Below are positions 50,256 to 60,642 of a stretch of DNA of 64,000 nucleotides, one piece after another (position 1 is the stretch's first letter; the number at the start of each line of letters is the position of its first letter). The translations under genes and the position numbers were made by a program. This DNA comes from Streptomyces griseofuscus (GTDB lineage Bacteria > Actinomycetota > Actinomycetes > Streptomycetales > Streptomycetaceae): NCBI RefSeq assembly GCF_014673495.1, contig NZ_CP051006.1, positions 1,364,001-1,428,000 on the forward strand. The letters run 5' to 3'. The notes beneath the pieces were generated by a model. It was not told the origin of the DNA and did not search any database. It saw only the letters and a program-made list of their open reading frames with translations.

Positions 50256-51398
50256 ATGAGCAATCCGCAGCACCCGCATCAGCCCGATCGGGTTCCCTCG
50301 GATTACGAGCTGGCGGCATGGCTGGCCATTCAGCAGTTCAAGAGCCGCCCACTGTCACGAGCGATGAGAAACGCCGGCGAACAGGTGGCCGTCGGGGTCG
50401 CGGAACTCGGCAAGCGCGCCTCGAAGCGCCTGGAGAACCATCCGCGGGCGAAGTCCGCTCTCGCGCGCGGACAGGAGATGGCCGCCAAGGGTGCTCACAA
50501 GGTCGGCGCCGGTGCACTTGGGGCCGCCGATATCCTCCCGGACTGGAGCACCGCCGCCGTTCAGTCTCTTCGGCAGACGGTGGGACGGGCCGCGCGGGCG
50601 GGGCTCTCCCCCAAGCGGGTGGTGGCACGCCACAAGAAGCACGGGCACGACATCGCGGCGCTCTCCGATCTGCGCCGCCTCGACCTCGAACAGATCGACG
50701 CGGTCCGTGGACGAGGGGCGAGTTGGTACTACCCGGCCGCCGCGGCGCTCTCGGGAGCGGGTGCGGGGCTGGTGATCTCCGGCGGACAGCTCGTCATCGC
50801 CGCCTCCGCAGGCGCCGCGGCAGCCCCTTCGGGGGGAGCGATCACCGGTGCCTTTGTCGCGGACACCGCAGCCGTACTCGGACTCGCGTTCCGCTCCGTC
50901 GGCCAGGTCTCGCTGCTCTACGGATACGACCCGGAAGAGCCCGCCGAGAAGCTCTTCGTGATGTCGGTCGTCAACGCCGGGACGGCGAGCTCGGCCACTG
51001 CCAAGAACGCCGCGATGGCCGACATCTCCCGGCTCACCCAAGCGCTCTTCCGCGGCAAAACGTGGGAGGTCCTGAATGACACGGTCGTCGCCAGGGTCTC
51101 CTCCCAGTTCGCGAAGGCGTTCAACTTCCGCCTGACCAAGAAGGGGCTCGGAAAAGCCGTACCCGCGGTCGGGATCGTCGTCGGGAGCACGCTCAACTGG
51201 GCCACCCTGGAGGGGATCGTCGACGCCGCCGAGATGGCGTACCGACGGCGGTTCCTCCTGGAGAAGTACCCGCACCTCGCCGACGACGAGGCATCCGTAC
51301 CGTTCACCGGCTCCGGCACGGACGTCTCGGAGAACACCGACGAGGGCATCAGCCTGCTCGACGAGATAGCCGAGGCGGGCGGGCCCGATCTGCGCTGA
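50256..51398 (+). CDS. EcsC family protein
   Basis: 380 residues. The middle and C-terminal part (about 100-345) follows the EcsC family: LRRLDLEQIDAVRGRGASWYYPAAAALSGAGAG, hydrophobic Gly/Ala segments, and GKAVPAVGIVVGSTLNWATLEGIVDAAEMAYRRRFL (about 303-338, described by family) with the conserved aromatic end. EcsC proteins are linked to ABC exporter function or stress, without a proven activity. The N-terminal 100 residues are basic and helical. ATG 50256 follows AGGGGGA. It ends before a long hairpin shared with the bgl operon. Confidence 0.82.
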   Translation: MSNPQHPHQPDRVPSDYELAAWLAIQQFKSRPLSRAMRNAGEQVAVGVAELGKRASKRLENHPRAKSALARGQEMAAKGAHKVGAGALGAADILPDWSTAAVQSLRQTVGRAARAGLSPKRVVARHKKHGHDIAALSDLRRLDLEQIDAVRGRGASWYYPAAAALSGAGAGLVISGGQLVIAASAGAAAAPSGGAITGAFVADTAAVLGLAFRSVGQVSLLYGYDPEEPAEKLFVMSVVNAGTASSATAKNAAMADISRLTQALFRGKTWEVLNDTVVARVSSQFAKAFNFRLTKKGLGKAVPAVGIVVGSTLNWATLEGIVDAAEMAYRRRFLLEKYPHLADDEASVPFTGSGTDVSENTDEGISLLDEIAEAGGPDLR

Positions 51399-51410
51399 CC
51401 GGGCGGGGTC

Positions 51411-51466
51411 GGGCCGTGGCACGCCGGTTCGTGGGGGCGGGGTTGCCGCCTCATGTGCCACGGCCC
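51411..51466. terminator. bidirectional terminator between ecsC-like gene and bgl operon
   Basis: GGGCCGTGGCAC (51411-51422) pairs perfectly with GTGCCACGGCCC (51455-51466); the 32-base loop contains smaller GC pairings. Confidence 0.7.
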
Positions 51467-51484
51467 AAGAGCCCCAGGTCAGGC

Positions 51485-52849
<1,365 letters not shown>

Positions 52850-52881
52850 GGAAGTCCCTTCGGAATACGGAGTGTTGCCGT

Positions 52882-53736
52882 TCATTTGACGGCCCCCGCC
52901 GTCAGGCCGGCCACGAGATAGCGCTGGAGCAGCAGGAATCCGGCCACCACGGGGACGCTGACGACCAGCGAGGCGGCCATGATCTGGTTCCAGTAGACGT
53001 CGTTGAGGGTGGAGTAGCCCTGGAGGCCGACGGCGAGGGTGCGGGTGGTGTCGTTCGTCATCACCGACGCGAACAGCACCTCGCCCCACGCGGTCATGAA
53101 CGCGTAGACGGCGACGGCGACGATGCCGGGGATCGCGGCCGGTACGACGATCCGGAACAGCGCGCCGAGCGGCCCGCAGCCGTCGACCAGCGCCGCCTCG
53201 TCCAGGTCGCGCGGCACCGAGTCGAGGTACCCGGTCAGCATCCAGATGGAGAACGGGAGGGAGAAGGTGAGGTAGGTGAGGATCAGACCGCCGCGGGAGC
53301 CGAACAGGGCGATGCCGGTGGCGTTGCCGATGTTGACGTAGAGGAGGAAGAGCGGGAGCAGGAAGAGGATGCCGGGGAACATCTGGGTGGAGAGCACGGT
53401 GACGGTGAAGACGCGCTTGCCCCGGAAGTCGTAGCGGCTGACCGCGTAGGCGGCGAACACCGCGACGACGACGGACAGGACGGTCGCCGAGCCCGCCACG
53501 ATCAGCGAGTTCACGAAGTAGCGGGCGAGCGGCACCGTGGACCACATGTCGATGTACGGGCGGATCGTCAGCCCGCTCGGCACCCAGCGGAACTTCCCGG
53601 AGACGTCCGCGAGCGGCTTCAGCGAGCTGGAGAGCATCACGTACACGGGGAGCAGCACGAAGCCGGTGAGCAGGGTGAGGAAGACCCGTCGGGCCCAGCG
53701 GAACGAAGGCGGCGGTGCCAGCGGCGAGTCAGACAT
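52882..53736 (-). CDS. sugar ABC transporter permease (MalG type, CUT1)
   Basis: 284 residues, six membrane helices. The EAA loop reads [25 protein letters not shown] (about 189-213), which docks the ATPase, and the typical [22 protein letters not shown] end is present. It is the second permease of a CUT1 importer for oligosaccharides. ATG 53736 overlaps the first permease gene by eight bases; its own stop is 32 bp from the beta-glucosidase start. Confidence 0.93.
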   Translation of the reverse strand: MSDSPLAPPPSFRWARRVFLTLLTGFVLLPVYVMLSSSLKPLADVSGKFRWVPSGLTIRPYIDMWSTVPLARYFVNSLIVAGSATVLSVVVAVFAAYAVSRYDFRGKRVFTVTVLSTQMFPGILFLLPLFLLYVNIGNATGIALFGSRGGLILTYLTFSLPFSIWMLTGYLDSVPRDLDEAALVDGCGPLGALFRIVVPAAIPGIVAVAVYAFMTAWGEVLFASVMTNDTTRTLAVGLQGYSTLNDVYWNQIMAASLVVSVPVVAGFLLLQRYLVAGLTAGAVK

Positions 53737-54718
53737 CGGAGGTCCTCCGCTCTCGCGAGGTCGCCAGCAGGTAGCCGCCCGTCACCACGAGCAGGAAGAG
53801 CAGCAGCAGGACGGACATGGCGGAGCCGGTGCCGAAGTTCCAGGTGACGAAGGAGGCTTGGTAGATGTGCACGGAGACGAGGTCGGCGGCCTCGGGCGCG
53901 GACCTGCCGAACAGCACGTAGGGCGTGTTGAAGTCGTTGAACGTCCAGAGGAACAGCACCAGGACCAGGACCTGGTTGACCGGGCGCAGGGACGGCAGGG
54001 TGATGCGGCGGATCCGCTGCCACATGCCGGCGCCGTCCAGCGCGGCCGCCTCGTACAACTCGCCCGGGATGTTCTGGAGTCCGGCCGTCACCACGAGGAA
54101 GGCGAACGGCCAGCCCTTCCACACCGAGACGGTCAGCAGGGCGTAGAAGCTGTTGTCGCCGATGAGCCAGAAGGCGGGCTTGGCGCCGATGTGCAACTGG
54201 TCGTGCAGGACGTGGTTCACCAGCCCGTTGTCGTGCTGGAACATGAACACCCAGGTGATGACGGCCGCGTAGACGGGCAGCGCGTACGGCACCAGGAACA
54301 GGGCGCGCAGCAGGCCGCGGCCGCGGAAGGTGTCCTGGAGGAAGAGGGCGGCGACGGTGCCGATCAGCCAGCACAGGGCGACGGACAGCAGCGTGAAGCC
54401 GACGGTGACGAGGAAGGAGTGCAGCAGGGCCGCTCCGACGGGGGCGTGGAAGTCCACCGACAGGCGGTAGTTGCCGAGGCCGGACCAGGGGGCGGTGCCC
54501 CAGTCACGGATGTAGAACTGGGTGAGTTCCTTGAAGCTCATCACGATGCCGATGACCATCGGCACCAGATGGACGAGGAGTTCGAGGACAAGGGCGGGCA
54601 GGAGCAGCAGGTACGGAAGCCCGGCGCGGCGGAACCTCCCGGGACGGCGGCGGGCCGAGGAAGCCGCCGCCCCGGGAGGGGACTTCGCCACCGACTCCTC
54701 AAGGGTGTGGGTGGTCAT
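53729..54718 (-). CDS. sugar ABC transporter permease (MalF type, CUT1)
   Basis: 329 residues with six predicted helices and an N-terminal cytoplasmic stretch rich in Arg (SARRRPGRFRRAG). The EAA motif is YEAAALDGAGMWQRIRRITLPSLRP (about 219-243). ATG 54718 starts five bases after the binding-protein stop, and the gene overlaps the next permease by eight bases. With the lipoprotein and the MalG-type partner it forms the membrane part of the importer. Confidence 0.93.
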   Translation of the reverse strand: MTTHTLEESVAKSPPGAAASSARRRPGRFRRAGLPYLLLLPALVLELLVHLVPMVIGIVMSFKELTQFYIRDWGTAPWSGLGNYRLSVDFHAPVGAALLHSFLVTVGFTLLSVALCWLIGTVAALFLQDTFRGRGLLRALFLVPYALPVYAAVITWVFMFQHDNGLVNHVLHDQLHIGAKPAFWLIGDNSFYALLTVSVWKGWPFAFLVVTAGLQNIPGELYEAAALDGAGMWQRIRRITLPSLRPVNQVLVLVLFLWTFNDFNTPYVLFGRSAPEAADLVSVHIYQASFVTWNFGTGSAMSVLLLLFLLVVTGGYLLATSRERRTSDV

Positions 54719-54723
54719 GGCCG

Positions 54724-56040
54724 CTACGCCGCCGGCATCTGCTGCTGGGCCTTCTGGAGCGCGGCCCGGACCGAGGCCGTGGTCACCGCGCGGCCGGCGG
54801 CGGCGTCGGCGAACAGGTCCTTGACGGCGGTGCCGACCGTCGTCTCGAATTGCGATTCGGCGGGCACCTGCGGCAGGGCGGCGGCGCTGGTGGCGAGGGT
54901 GTCCTTCAGGACCGTGTTGGCGGGGGTGTTGAACGCCGGGTCGTTCTGCGCGGAGGTGACCGCCGGGATGGAGCTGTAGGCCTTGTTGAGGATCTTCTGC
55001 TCGTCGTCGGAGGTCATGAACTTCACGAACCTCGTCGCCCCGTCGAGGTTGTGGGTGTTGCGGAAGACCGCGATGTTGATACCGGCGGCCATCGAGTTGA
55101 TCTGGGTGCCGGGGCCGGGGGTGCCGGAGCGCACCGGCACGGGCGCGACGCCGTACTCGCTGTCCTTCATCCCCTGGGAGGCGAGGTTGGCGGAGGCCGA
55201 CTGCCACAGCAGCATGGCCTGGCGGCCCTTGGCGAAGTCGCTGACGGACTGGTTCTGCGCGTACTCGGCGTCCCCGGTCGGGATGACCTGGTCCTTGGCC
55301 ATCAGATCGACGTAGGCCTTGACCGCGTCGACGACCTTGGGGTCGGTGAAGTTCGGCTTGCCGTCGGCGGTGAAGAAGTCGACGCCGCGCTGCTTGGCGA
55401 AGACGAAGATGTGGTGGATGTTCTCCGAGACGTTCGAGCCCTCGGCGCCGAGCGGGGAGCTGCCCTTGGCCTTGATCTTCTTGCCGTCGGCTATCAACTC
55501 GTCCCAGGTGGCGGGCGGTTGGGAGATACCGGCGTCGGCGAAGATCTTCTTGTTGTAGTAGAGCGCGTAGGCCAGCGCGTACAGCGGCACGGCGGCCGGG
55601 TCCTTGCCCTGGACGCCGGTGGAGGCGAGCGCGGACGGCACGAACCGGCTCTTGCCGCCGATCTTGTCGAAGTTCTTGGCGTCCCAGGGCAGCAGCGCGC
55701 CGCTGGCCTGGAGGGAGGCGCTCCAGGAGTTGCCGATGTTCAGCACATCGGGGCCCTGGCCGGAGGTGGTCGCGGTCAGGATCCGGTTGAGCAGGTCGGG
55801 CCAGGGCACGACCTCCAGCTTCACCTTGATGCCCGTCTGCTTCTGGAACTTGTCGAGTTCGGGCTGGAGTACCTGCTTGTCGACGGCGACGCTGGCGCCC
55901 TGGTTGGAGGCCCAGTAGGTCAGCGCCTTCGGCGCGTCGTTGGACCCGCCCCCCGTGGACGAACCGCCTCCACAGGCCGTCGCCGTGAGGGCGAGAGAGA
56001 GGGTGACGGCGCCGACGGCCGCGGCTCGGATGCTGCGCAT
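54724..56040 (-). CDS. sugar ABC transporter substrate-binding lipoprotein
   Basis: 438 residues. The signal peptide AVGAVTLSLALTATAC carries a lipobox, so the mature protein starts with a lipid-modified Cys near residue 23, followed by a Gly/Ser linker. The body is a cluster-B/D extracellular solute-binding protein (LTYWASNQG, GPDVLNIGNSW, ALYYNKKIFADAGI, PATWDEL). It captures an oligosaccharide, probably a beta-glucoside given the operon's GH1 enzyme. ATG 56040 is used; the frame is open 30 codons further but a strong signal peptide begins here. Confidence 0.93.
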   Translation of the reverse strand: MRSIRAAAVGAVTLSLALTATACGGGSSTGGGSNDAPKALTYWASNQGASVAVDKQVLQPELDKFQKQTGIKVKLEVVPWPDLLNRILTATTSGQGPDVLNIGNSWSASLQASGALLPWDAKNFDKIGGKSRFVPSALASTGVQGKDPAAVPLYALAYALYYNKKIFADAGISQPPATWDELIADGKKIKAKGSSPLGAEGSNVSENIHHIFVFAKQRGVDFFTADGKPNFTDPKVVDAVKAYVDLMAKDQVIPTGDAEYAQNQSVSDFAKGRQAMLLWQSASANLASQGMKDSEYGVAPVPVRSGTPGPGTQINSMAAGINIAVFRNTHNLDGATRFVKFMTSDDEQKILNKAYSSIPAVTSAQNDPAFNTPANTVLKDTLATSAAALPQVPAESQFETTVGTAVKDLFADAAAGRAVTTASVRAALQKAQQQMPAA

Positions 56041-56125
56041 GTCTCCAGGTGTCCCTTCCGGGCGTCGAGAACCTTCGGGATCGCGCACCGGGAGCGGTCG
56101 GTCCGACCGTTGCCCTCCGAAGACC

Positions 56126-56150
56126 CTCACGTCTTAATTTAGGACGTGAG
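56126..56150. promoter_or_regulatory. operator of the bgl ABC operon: CTCACGTC-N9-GACGTGAG
   Basis: Eight-base perfect arms at 56126-56133 and 56143-56150 flank TTAATTTAG, and TTAA follows at 56151. This AT-rich dyad covers the expected transcription start. It is unlike the GCGC-centred LacI operators; ROK-type or another repressor is possible. Confidence 0.65.
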
Positions 56151-56177
56151 TTAATCGGCGCGGAGTCGTGTCGTCAA
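56149..56177 (-). promoter_or_regulatory. promoter of the bgl ABC operon
   Basis: On the minus strand TTGACG (56177-56172), a 17-bp spacer and TTAACT (56154-56149). The start site would be near 56142, inside the dyad, leaving about 100 nt of leader. The remaining spacer up to 56350 holds the end of the tetR transcript; I see nothing else there. Confidence 0.5.
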
Positions 56178-56350
56178 GGGATTCGGCAGAGGTTCCTCGT
56201 GTTCCGGCGTGTTCAGGACCGTCGGGCACGCAGGGCGAGGACCGTTCAGCCGGGCGGGGGCGGGCTCGCGGGCGGGGTCGGCCGCCGATCACGGAGAGAG
56301 GTCGCGCGGGGTGGCCCACAGATGCCGGCACGGCCCGCCGACCGCGGGGA

Positions 56351-56950
56351 TCAGGGGCCGGCCGGGGTGCGCGGCAGGGCGCCCGTGAGGGTCAAGTCGA
56401 CGAGGCGGGTGGCGAGATGCTCGTCGAGGGGGGCGCCGCTGATCAGGGCGCGGGTGAACAGGGCGCCGCTGACGGCCTCGATGACGAGGCCGGGGTCCGT
56501 GTCCGGGGCGAGTTCGCCGCGCTCGACGCCCCGGCGGACCATGACGGCACCGCGTTCGAGGCGCTCGGTCCAGTAGGGAAGGCGGCGGTCCGGCAGGGTG
56601 TCGTCGCGTTCGACACTCAGCCGCAGCAGCGCCTCACCCTGGGCGGTGGCCAGCAGCCGGGCGAGCGCGCCGAAGTACGTGGCGAGGTCGTCGCGGACGT
56701 GCCCGGTGTCCGGCACGGGCATCGCCGCGTCGAGCTGTTCGGTCAGCGCTTCCAGGATCAGGTTCTCGCGGGTCCCCCACCGCCGGTAGACGGAGGTCTC
56801 ATGGACGCCGGCGGCGCGGGCGACGGCACCGACGGTCGTACCGGCGAGCCCTTGTGCGGTCAGGACGTCCACGGTGGCGGCGAGCACGGCGGAGCGCATC
56901 CGGGCCCCGCGGCGGCGCAGGGGCGGTGCGTTCTGGTCGGACGAGGGCAT
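56351..56950 (-). CDS. TetR family regulator of the divergent alcohol dehydrogenase
   Basis: 199 residues. The HTH section VLTAQGLAGTTVGAVARAAGVHETSVYRRWGTRENL (about 29-64) is standard, followed by a ligand domain of the TetR_C_16-like kind (DDLATYFGALARLLATAQGEALLRL). ATG 56950. Two matching 16-bp dyads lie between it and the divergent dehydrogenase gene at 57074. It is upstream of, and on the same strand as, the bgl operon, but that operon has its own different operator. Confidence 0.9.
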   Translation of the reverse strand: MPSSDQNAPPLRRRGARMRSAVLAATVDVLTAQGLAGTTVGAVARAAGVHETSVYRRWGTRENLILEALTEQLDAAMPVPDTGHVRDDLATYFGALARLLATAQGEALLRLSVERDDTLPDRRLPYWTERLERGAVMVRRGVERGELAPDTDPGLVIEAVSGALFTRALISGAPLDEHLATRLVDLTLTGALPRTPAGP

Positions 56951-56962
56951 GGTCCACCATAA

Positions 56963-57022
56963 CGCAGGGTTACTTGCTTTAGGCCGAGGGCGGGCGTAGG
57001 TTTCATCGCAAGGTGACTTGCG
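56963..57022. promoter_or_regulatory. two TetR operators
   Basis: CGCAGGGTTACTTGCT (56963-56978) and CGCAAGGTGACTTGCG (57007-57022) share the form CGCAAG-N4-CTTGCG; the second is perfect, the first has two mismatched positions. Both are flanked by TAA/TTA. They lie 13 bp from the tetR start and 52 bp from the dehydrogenase start, 44 bp apart (about four turns). Confidence 0.78.
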
Positions 57023-57073
57023 TTAAGGGGCTCGCGGCCCCAGGGGTCGCCGCCGTGCCAAGGAGGCCATGTC

Positions 57074-58087
57074 ATGGAGCAGATGCTCGCCGCCCGGCTG
57101 CACATCCCCAGCCGCACCCTGCGGATCGAGGAAGTGGCGAAGCCCGAACCCGGCCCCGGCCAGGTCCTGGTGAAGGTGGAGGCCGCGGGCGTCTGCCTGT
57201 CGGACGTCCATCTGATCGACGGCACCCTCACCCCGCTGCTGCTGCGCGGCGACACGGTCACCCTGGGCCATGAGGTGTCCGGCACCATCGCCGGGACCGG
57301 CCCCGGCGTCACCCGCTGGACCCCGGGCCAGCGGGTCGTGCTGTACGCCGGTGAGATCCGCGAGGGCGTCACCTACACCCGGGGCGTGGACTACGACGGC
57401 GGCTGGGCCGAGTACGCGCTCTCCTCCGAGCACGCCCTGACCGAGCTGCCCGCGGCCATCCCCTTCGACCAGGGCGCGATCATCCCGGACGCGGTCTCCA
57501 CGCCCTGGGGCGCGATCACCGTCACGGGCGCCGTGAAGCCCGCCGAGGCGGTCGGCGTCTGGGGCGTCGGCGGACTCGGCGTCCACGCCGTGCAACTGCT
57601 GCGGACCGTCGGCGCGTACCCGGTCGTCGCGATCGACCCCAATCCCACCGCCCGCGAGCGCGCCCTCGCCCAGGGCGCGGACCTGGCGCTCGACTCCGCC
57701 GATCCGGCGCTGCGCGAGCGGATTCGCGAGGCGACCGGCGGGGCCGGTCTCGCCGCCGCGTTCGACTTCGCCGGCGTCCCTGCGGTCCGCGCGCAGGCGC
57801 TGTCGGTGCTCGCGGCCAAGGGCCGGCTGGTTCTCGTGGGCCTCACCGACCAGCCGCTGACCGTCGCCGACGGCACCCGCTTCAGCTACCTCCAGCAGCA
57901 GATCCTCGGCCACTACGGCTCTGACATGCCGGTCGCGCTGCCGCAGTTGCTGTCCCTGATCCAGGGCGGCCGGCTGGACTTCTCCGCCTCGATCAGCGGC
58001 GAACTCCCGCTGGCGCAGGCGGCCGAGGCGGTCGAACGCCTGGAGAACAAGACCGGCGACCCGATCCGGCTGATCCTGCGCCCCTGA
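57074..58087 (+). CDS. zinc-binding dehydrogenase (medium-chain) lacking the structural zinc cluster
   Basis: 337 residues. GroES-like half with the catalytic-zinc region VCLSDVHLIDG (about 41-51) and GHEVSG (about 66-71), then Rossmann GVGGLGVHAVQ (about 158-168). The four-cysteine lobe that normally follows the catalytic domain is missing; the place reads LYAGEIREGVTYTRGVDYDGGWAEY. It is probably an NAD(P)-dependent alcohol or quinone-type oxidoreductase. ATG 57074 has AGGAGG at 57061-57066; an ATG at 57069 is too close to it. Repressed by the neighbouring TetR protein through two operators. Confidence 0.88.
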   Translation: MEQMLAARLHIPSRTLRIEEVAKPEPGPGQVLVKVEAAGVCLSDVHLIDGTLTPLLLRGDTVTLGHEVSGTIAGTGPGVTRWTPGQRVVLYAGEIREGVTYTRGVDYDGGWAEYALSSEHALTELPAAIPFDQGAIIPDAVSTPWGAITVTGAVKPAEAVGVWGVGGLGVHAVQLLRTVGAYPVVAIDPNPTARERALAQGADLALDSADPALRERIREATGGAGLAAAFDFAGVPAVRAQALSVLAAKGRLVLVGLTDQPLTVADGTRFSYLQQQILGHYGSDMPVALPQLLSLIQGGRLDFSASISGELPLAQAAEAVERLENKTGDPIRLILRP

Positions 58088-58089
58088 CC

Positions 58090-58162
58090 GGGCAGCTCGG
58101 ACAGGGCAGCTCGGACAGGGCAGGCGGTGGCGGGAACACCAGCAGGTGATCCCGCCGCCGCC
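58090..58162. terminator. 14-bp direct repeat followed by an 18-bp-stem terminator
   Basis: GGGCAGCTCGGACA occurs twice in tandem (58090-58117). Then 58123-58140 (GGCGGTGGCGGGAACACC) pairs with 58145-58162 through 18 positions with one wobble and one mismatch, around the loop AGCA. The hairpin separates convergent genes. Confidence 0.72.
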
Positions 58163-58236
58163 TTCGCGCATCTCACCGCTTCTTCACATACGGCCCCTCC
58201 CCCGCCCCCGCCATCTCTTCGCCCCGGCACGGGAGT

Positions 58237-59046
58237 TCACGACTCCGGACCCGGCCGGGCCGTCCCCCACACCGTGTCGAACGCCAGCCGCAGGCAGGCC
58301 GCGAGAGCCGGATGTTCGATGAACAGGGTCGTCGTGGTGTCCGCTCCCGCCACCGGGTCCGGCATGTCGCACAGGACCAGGGACACGTCGGCGATCACGA
58401 GCTTGAGCGGGAGGTCGGGGGCGAAGCGCGCCTCCTCCCCCGCGGCGGCGAACCGGCGGACATGGTCGGCGGTCTCGGGGTCGGCCAGGGTGTCGCAGAG
58501 GTAGATCGCGCGGACCGTGCCGCCGCTCTCATGGAGGCGCCGCACGGCGGTGATGCCCGCCGTGTTCTCGGGCGGCGCGACGAAGGGGGGTTTGCAAAAG
58601 GTGAGGAGTTCGTGACGGGCCTGAAACTGGATATCGGCAAAACGTTCACCGATCGCCTTCGGGTCGCGCAGCACCTCGATGTAGTCCAGCGGGTCGGTGT
58701 ACTGCCTGCCCTGGGCCCACAGCGGGCCCAGCAGACCGGCCAGTTCCTGCGAGGCCCGTTCCAGTCGGTCGACGGTCTCCCGCTGGGCTGACATCAGCCG
58801 GGCCAGGGCCAGTTCGGGGGGCACCGCGGAGTACGTCGTCACACGTCCGGGGCGTGCGGTGGCCAACTGCCGCCGTACCAGGGAGTCCAGGACGTCGTAC
58901 ACGCGCTGGCGCGGCACATCGGCCTCGCGGGCCACCTCGGCGGCCGTGTAGGAGTCGCGCCTGATGAGTGACAGATAGATCCGGGCCTCGTAGCGGGCGA
59001 GCCCGAGGGACATCAGACGGTTGACGGTGGTGTCGTCCAGCTCCAT
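58237..59046 (-). CDS. TrmB family transcriptional regulator
   Basis: 269 residues. A winged HTH at the N-terminus (LMSLGLARYEARIYLSLIRRD, VPRQRVYDVLDSLVRRQLA; about 10-55) followed by a helical segment and a TrmB-type effector domain (about 105-265, DYIEVLRDPKAIGERFADIQFQA, TTTLFIEHPALAACLRLAFDTVW). TrmB proteins sense sugars or other ligands. ATG 59046 is used. It diverges from a secreted S53 protease gene; the 240-bp spacer contains the dyad CTTGG-G-CCAAG (59077-59087), 31 bp from the start, as a possible operator. Confidence 0.85.
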   Translation of the reverse strand: MELDDTTVNRLMSLGLARYEARIYLSLIRRDSYTAAEVAREADVPRQRVYDVLDSLVRRQLATARPGRVTTYSAVPPELALARLMSAQRETVDRLERASQELAGLLGPLWAQGRQYTDPLDYIEVLRDPKAIGERFADIQFQARHELLTFCKPPFVAPPENTAGITAVRRLHESGGTVRAIYLCDTLADPETADHVRRFAAAGEEARFAPDLPLKLVIADVSLVLCDMPDPVAGADTTTTLFIEHPALAACLRLAFDTVWGTARPGPES

Positions 59047-59287
59047 GGCCGCACAACATATCGGCCACACAGAGAGCTTGGGCCAAGGTTTTACCAACTG
59101 CCCTTGTTCTCAACGGCAAACAGTCAATAACCTCAAGCCCAGCCACCACTGACCAGGGTGGCAGATCCATCGACATGCCCAGAACCAGACTCCGGCCGGC
59201 CACCCCCAACGGTGGGTTGTCATGCCTTTGACATGCCCATCAGGCCGTCGCTCCGGAGTCGACCATCCCCCCACGGAGGGCAGTTCT

Positions 59288-60556
59288 TTGCATTCCCACC
59301 GCAGAAAAAACCGCATACGTCGCAGCGCCCCGGCGCTGCTGTCCGCGGCGGCTCTGATCACCGGCGGCGTGGCCGTCGCCACGCAGACGTCGGCCTTCGC
59401 CACCACTCCTGCGGCCTCGCACGCGGCGACCACCTCCGCGGCCGCGTCGGTGCACACGCACCGGCTGTGTTCGCAGCCGAGCAAGCCCGGTTACATGGCC
59501 TGCCAGTCGGTCGAGCGCACCGACATCGCCCAGCACAAGTCCCTCGGCCGCAACGACACCCCGCAGGGTTTCGGGCCGTCCGACCTGGCCGCCGCCTACA
59601 ACCTCCCGAAGGACGGCGGCAAGGGGCAGACGGTCGCGATCGTCGACGCCAACGACGACCCGAACGCCGAGAAGGACCTGGCGGCCTACCGCTCCCAGTA
59701 CAACCTTCCCGAGTGCAGCACGGGCAACGGCTGCTTCAAGAAGATCGACCAGGACGGCGGCAGCAACTACCCGACGCCGGACGCTGGTTGGGCCGGTGAG
59801 ATCTCCCTCGACGTCGACATGGTCAGCGCGGCCTGCCCGCAGTGCAACATCCTGCTGGTCGAGGCCAAGTCGGCGAGCATGGACGACCTGGGCGCGGCCG
59901 TGAACCAGGCCGTCAAGCAGGGCGCCAAGTTCGTGTCCAACAGCTACGGCGGCAGCGAGGGGTCCGACGACACCACCGCGGACGACCAGTACTTCAAGCA
60001 CCCCGGCGTCGCCATCACCGTCAGCTCCGGTGACAGCGGCTACGGCGTCGAGTACCCGGCGGCCTCGCAGTACGTGACCGCGGTCGGCGGCACCTCACTG
60101 AAGAAGGACAGCAGCACCCGCGGCTACTCCGAGACCGTCTGGGGCACCTCGGCCGGCGGCGACGGCGCCGGTTCGGGCTGCTCGCAGTACGAAGCCAAGC
60201 CGTCCTGGCAGAAGGACACCGACTGCGCCAAGCGCGCGGTCGCCGACGTCGCGTCCGTGGCCGACCCGGCCACCGGTCTCGCCGTCTACGACACCTACCA
60301 GGCCAGCGGCTGGAACGTGTACGGCGGCACCAGCGCCGCCGCGCCCTTCATCGCCGGTGTCTACGCCCTCGCGGGCGCCCCGGGCTCGGGTGACACCCCG
60401 GCGTCGTACCCGTACTCCCACCCGGACCAGCTGAACGACGTGACCAGCGGCTCGAACGGGTCCTGCGACGTCGCCTACCTGTGCCAGGCGGGCAAGGGTT
60501 ACGACGGCCCGACGGGCCTCGGCACCCCGAACGGGACCGGCGCCTTCACCAAGTAG
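59288..60556 (+). CDS. secreted S53 family (sedolisin/kumamolisin-like) serine protease
   Basis: 422 residues. From TTG 59288 the protein starts with a basic Arg/Lys region, a hydrophobic stretch (APALLSAAALITGGVAVATQ) and cleavage near AFA-TTP. GGAGGG eight bases before this TTG decides the start. The catalytic Glu and Asp are in GEISLDVDM (about 171 and 175), the oxyanion region in SNSYGGSEG, and the nucleophile in GGTSAAAPF (about Ser349). The large propeptide of classic sedolisins is short or absent. It should degrade protein outside the cell. A 19-bp-stem hairpin ends it. Confidence 0.9.
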   Translation: MHSHRRKNRIRRSAPALLSAAALITGGVAVATQTSAFATTPAASHAATTSAAASVHTHRLCSQPSKPGYMACQSVERTDIAQHKSLGRNDTPQGFGPSDLAAAYNLPKDGGKGQTVAIVDANDDPNAEKDLAAYRSQYNLPECSTGNGCFKKIDQDGGSNYPTPDAGWAGEISLDVDMVSAACPQCNILLVEAKSASMDDLGAAVNQAVKQGAKFVSNSYGGSEGSDDTTADDQYFKHPGVAITVSSGDSGYGVEYPAASQYVTAVGGTSLKKDSSTRGYSETVWGTSAGGDGAGSGCSQYEAKPSWQKDTDCAKRAVADVASVADPATGLAVYDTYQASGWNVYGGTSAAAPFIAGVYALAGAPGSGDTPASYPYSHPDQLNDVTSGSNGSCDVAYLCQAGKGYDGPTGLGTPNGTGAFTK

Positions 60557-60589
60557 TCCGGGACCCCTCCGGACCGTGTGAGCGCCTCG

Positions 60590-60634
60590 ACGCCGGTCCG
60601 TCCGACCCCCGCCGCGGGTCGGACGGGCCGGCGT
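60590..60634 (+). terminator. terminator of the S53 protease gene
   Basis: 60590-60608 (ACGCCGGTCCGTCCGACCC) pairs with 60616-60634 over 19 bp with one G-T wobble, around a seven-base loop, 34 bp after the stop. Confidence 0.83.
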
Positions 60635-60642
60635 TCCGCATT

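Noticed and set aside
59217..59245. TTGTCATG / TTGACATG as a strong promoter of the S53 gene
   Set aside because: Good -35-like hexamers, but no acceptable -10 at 16-19 bp from either.
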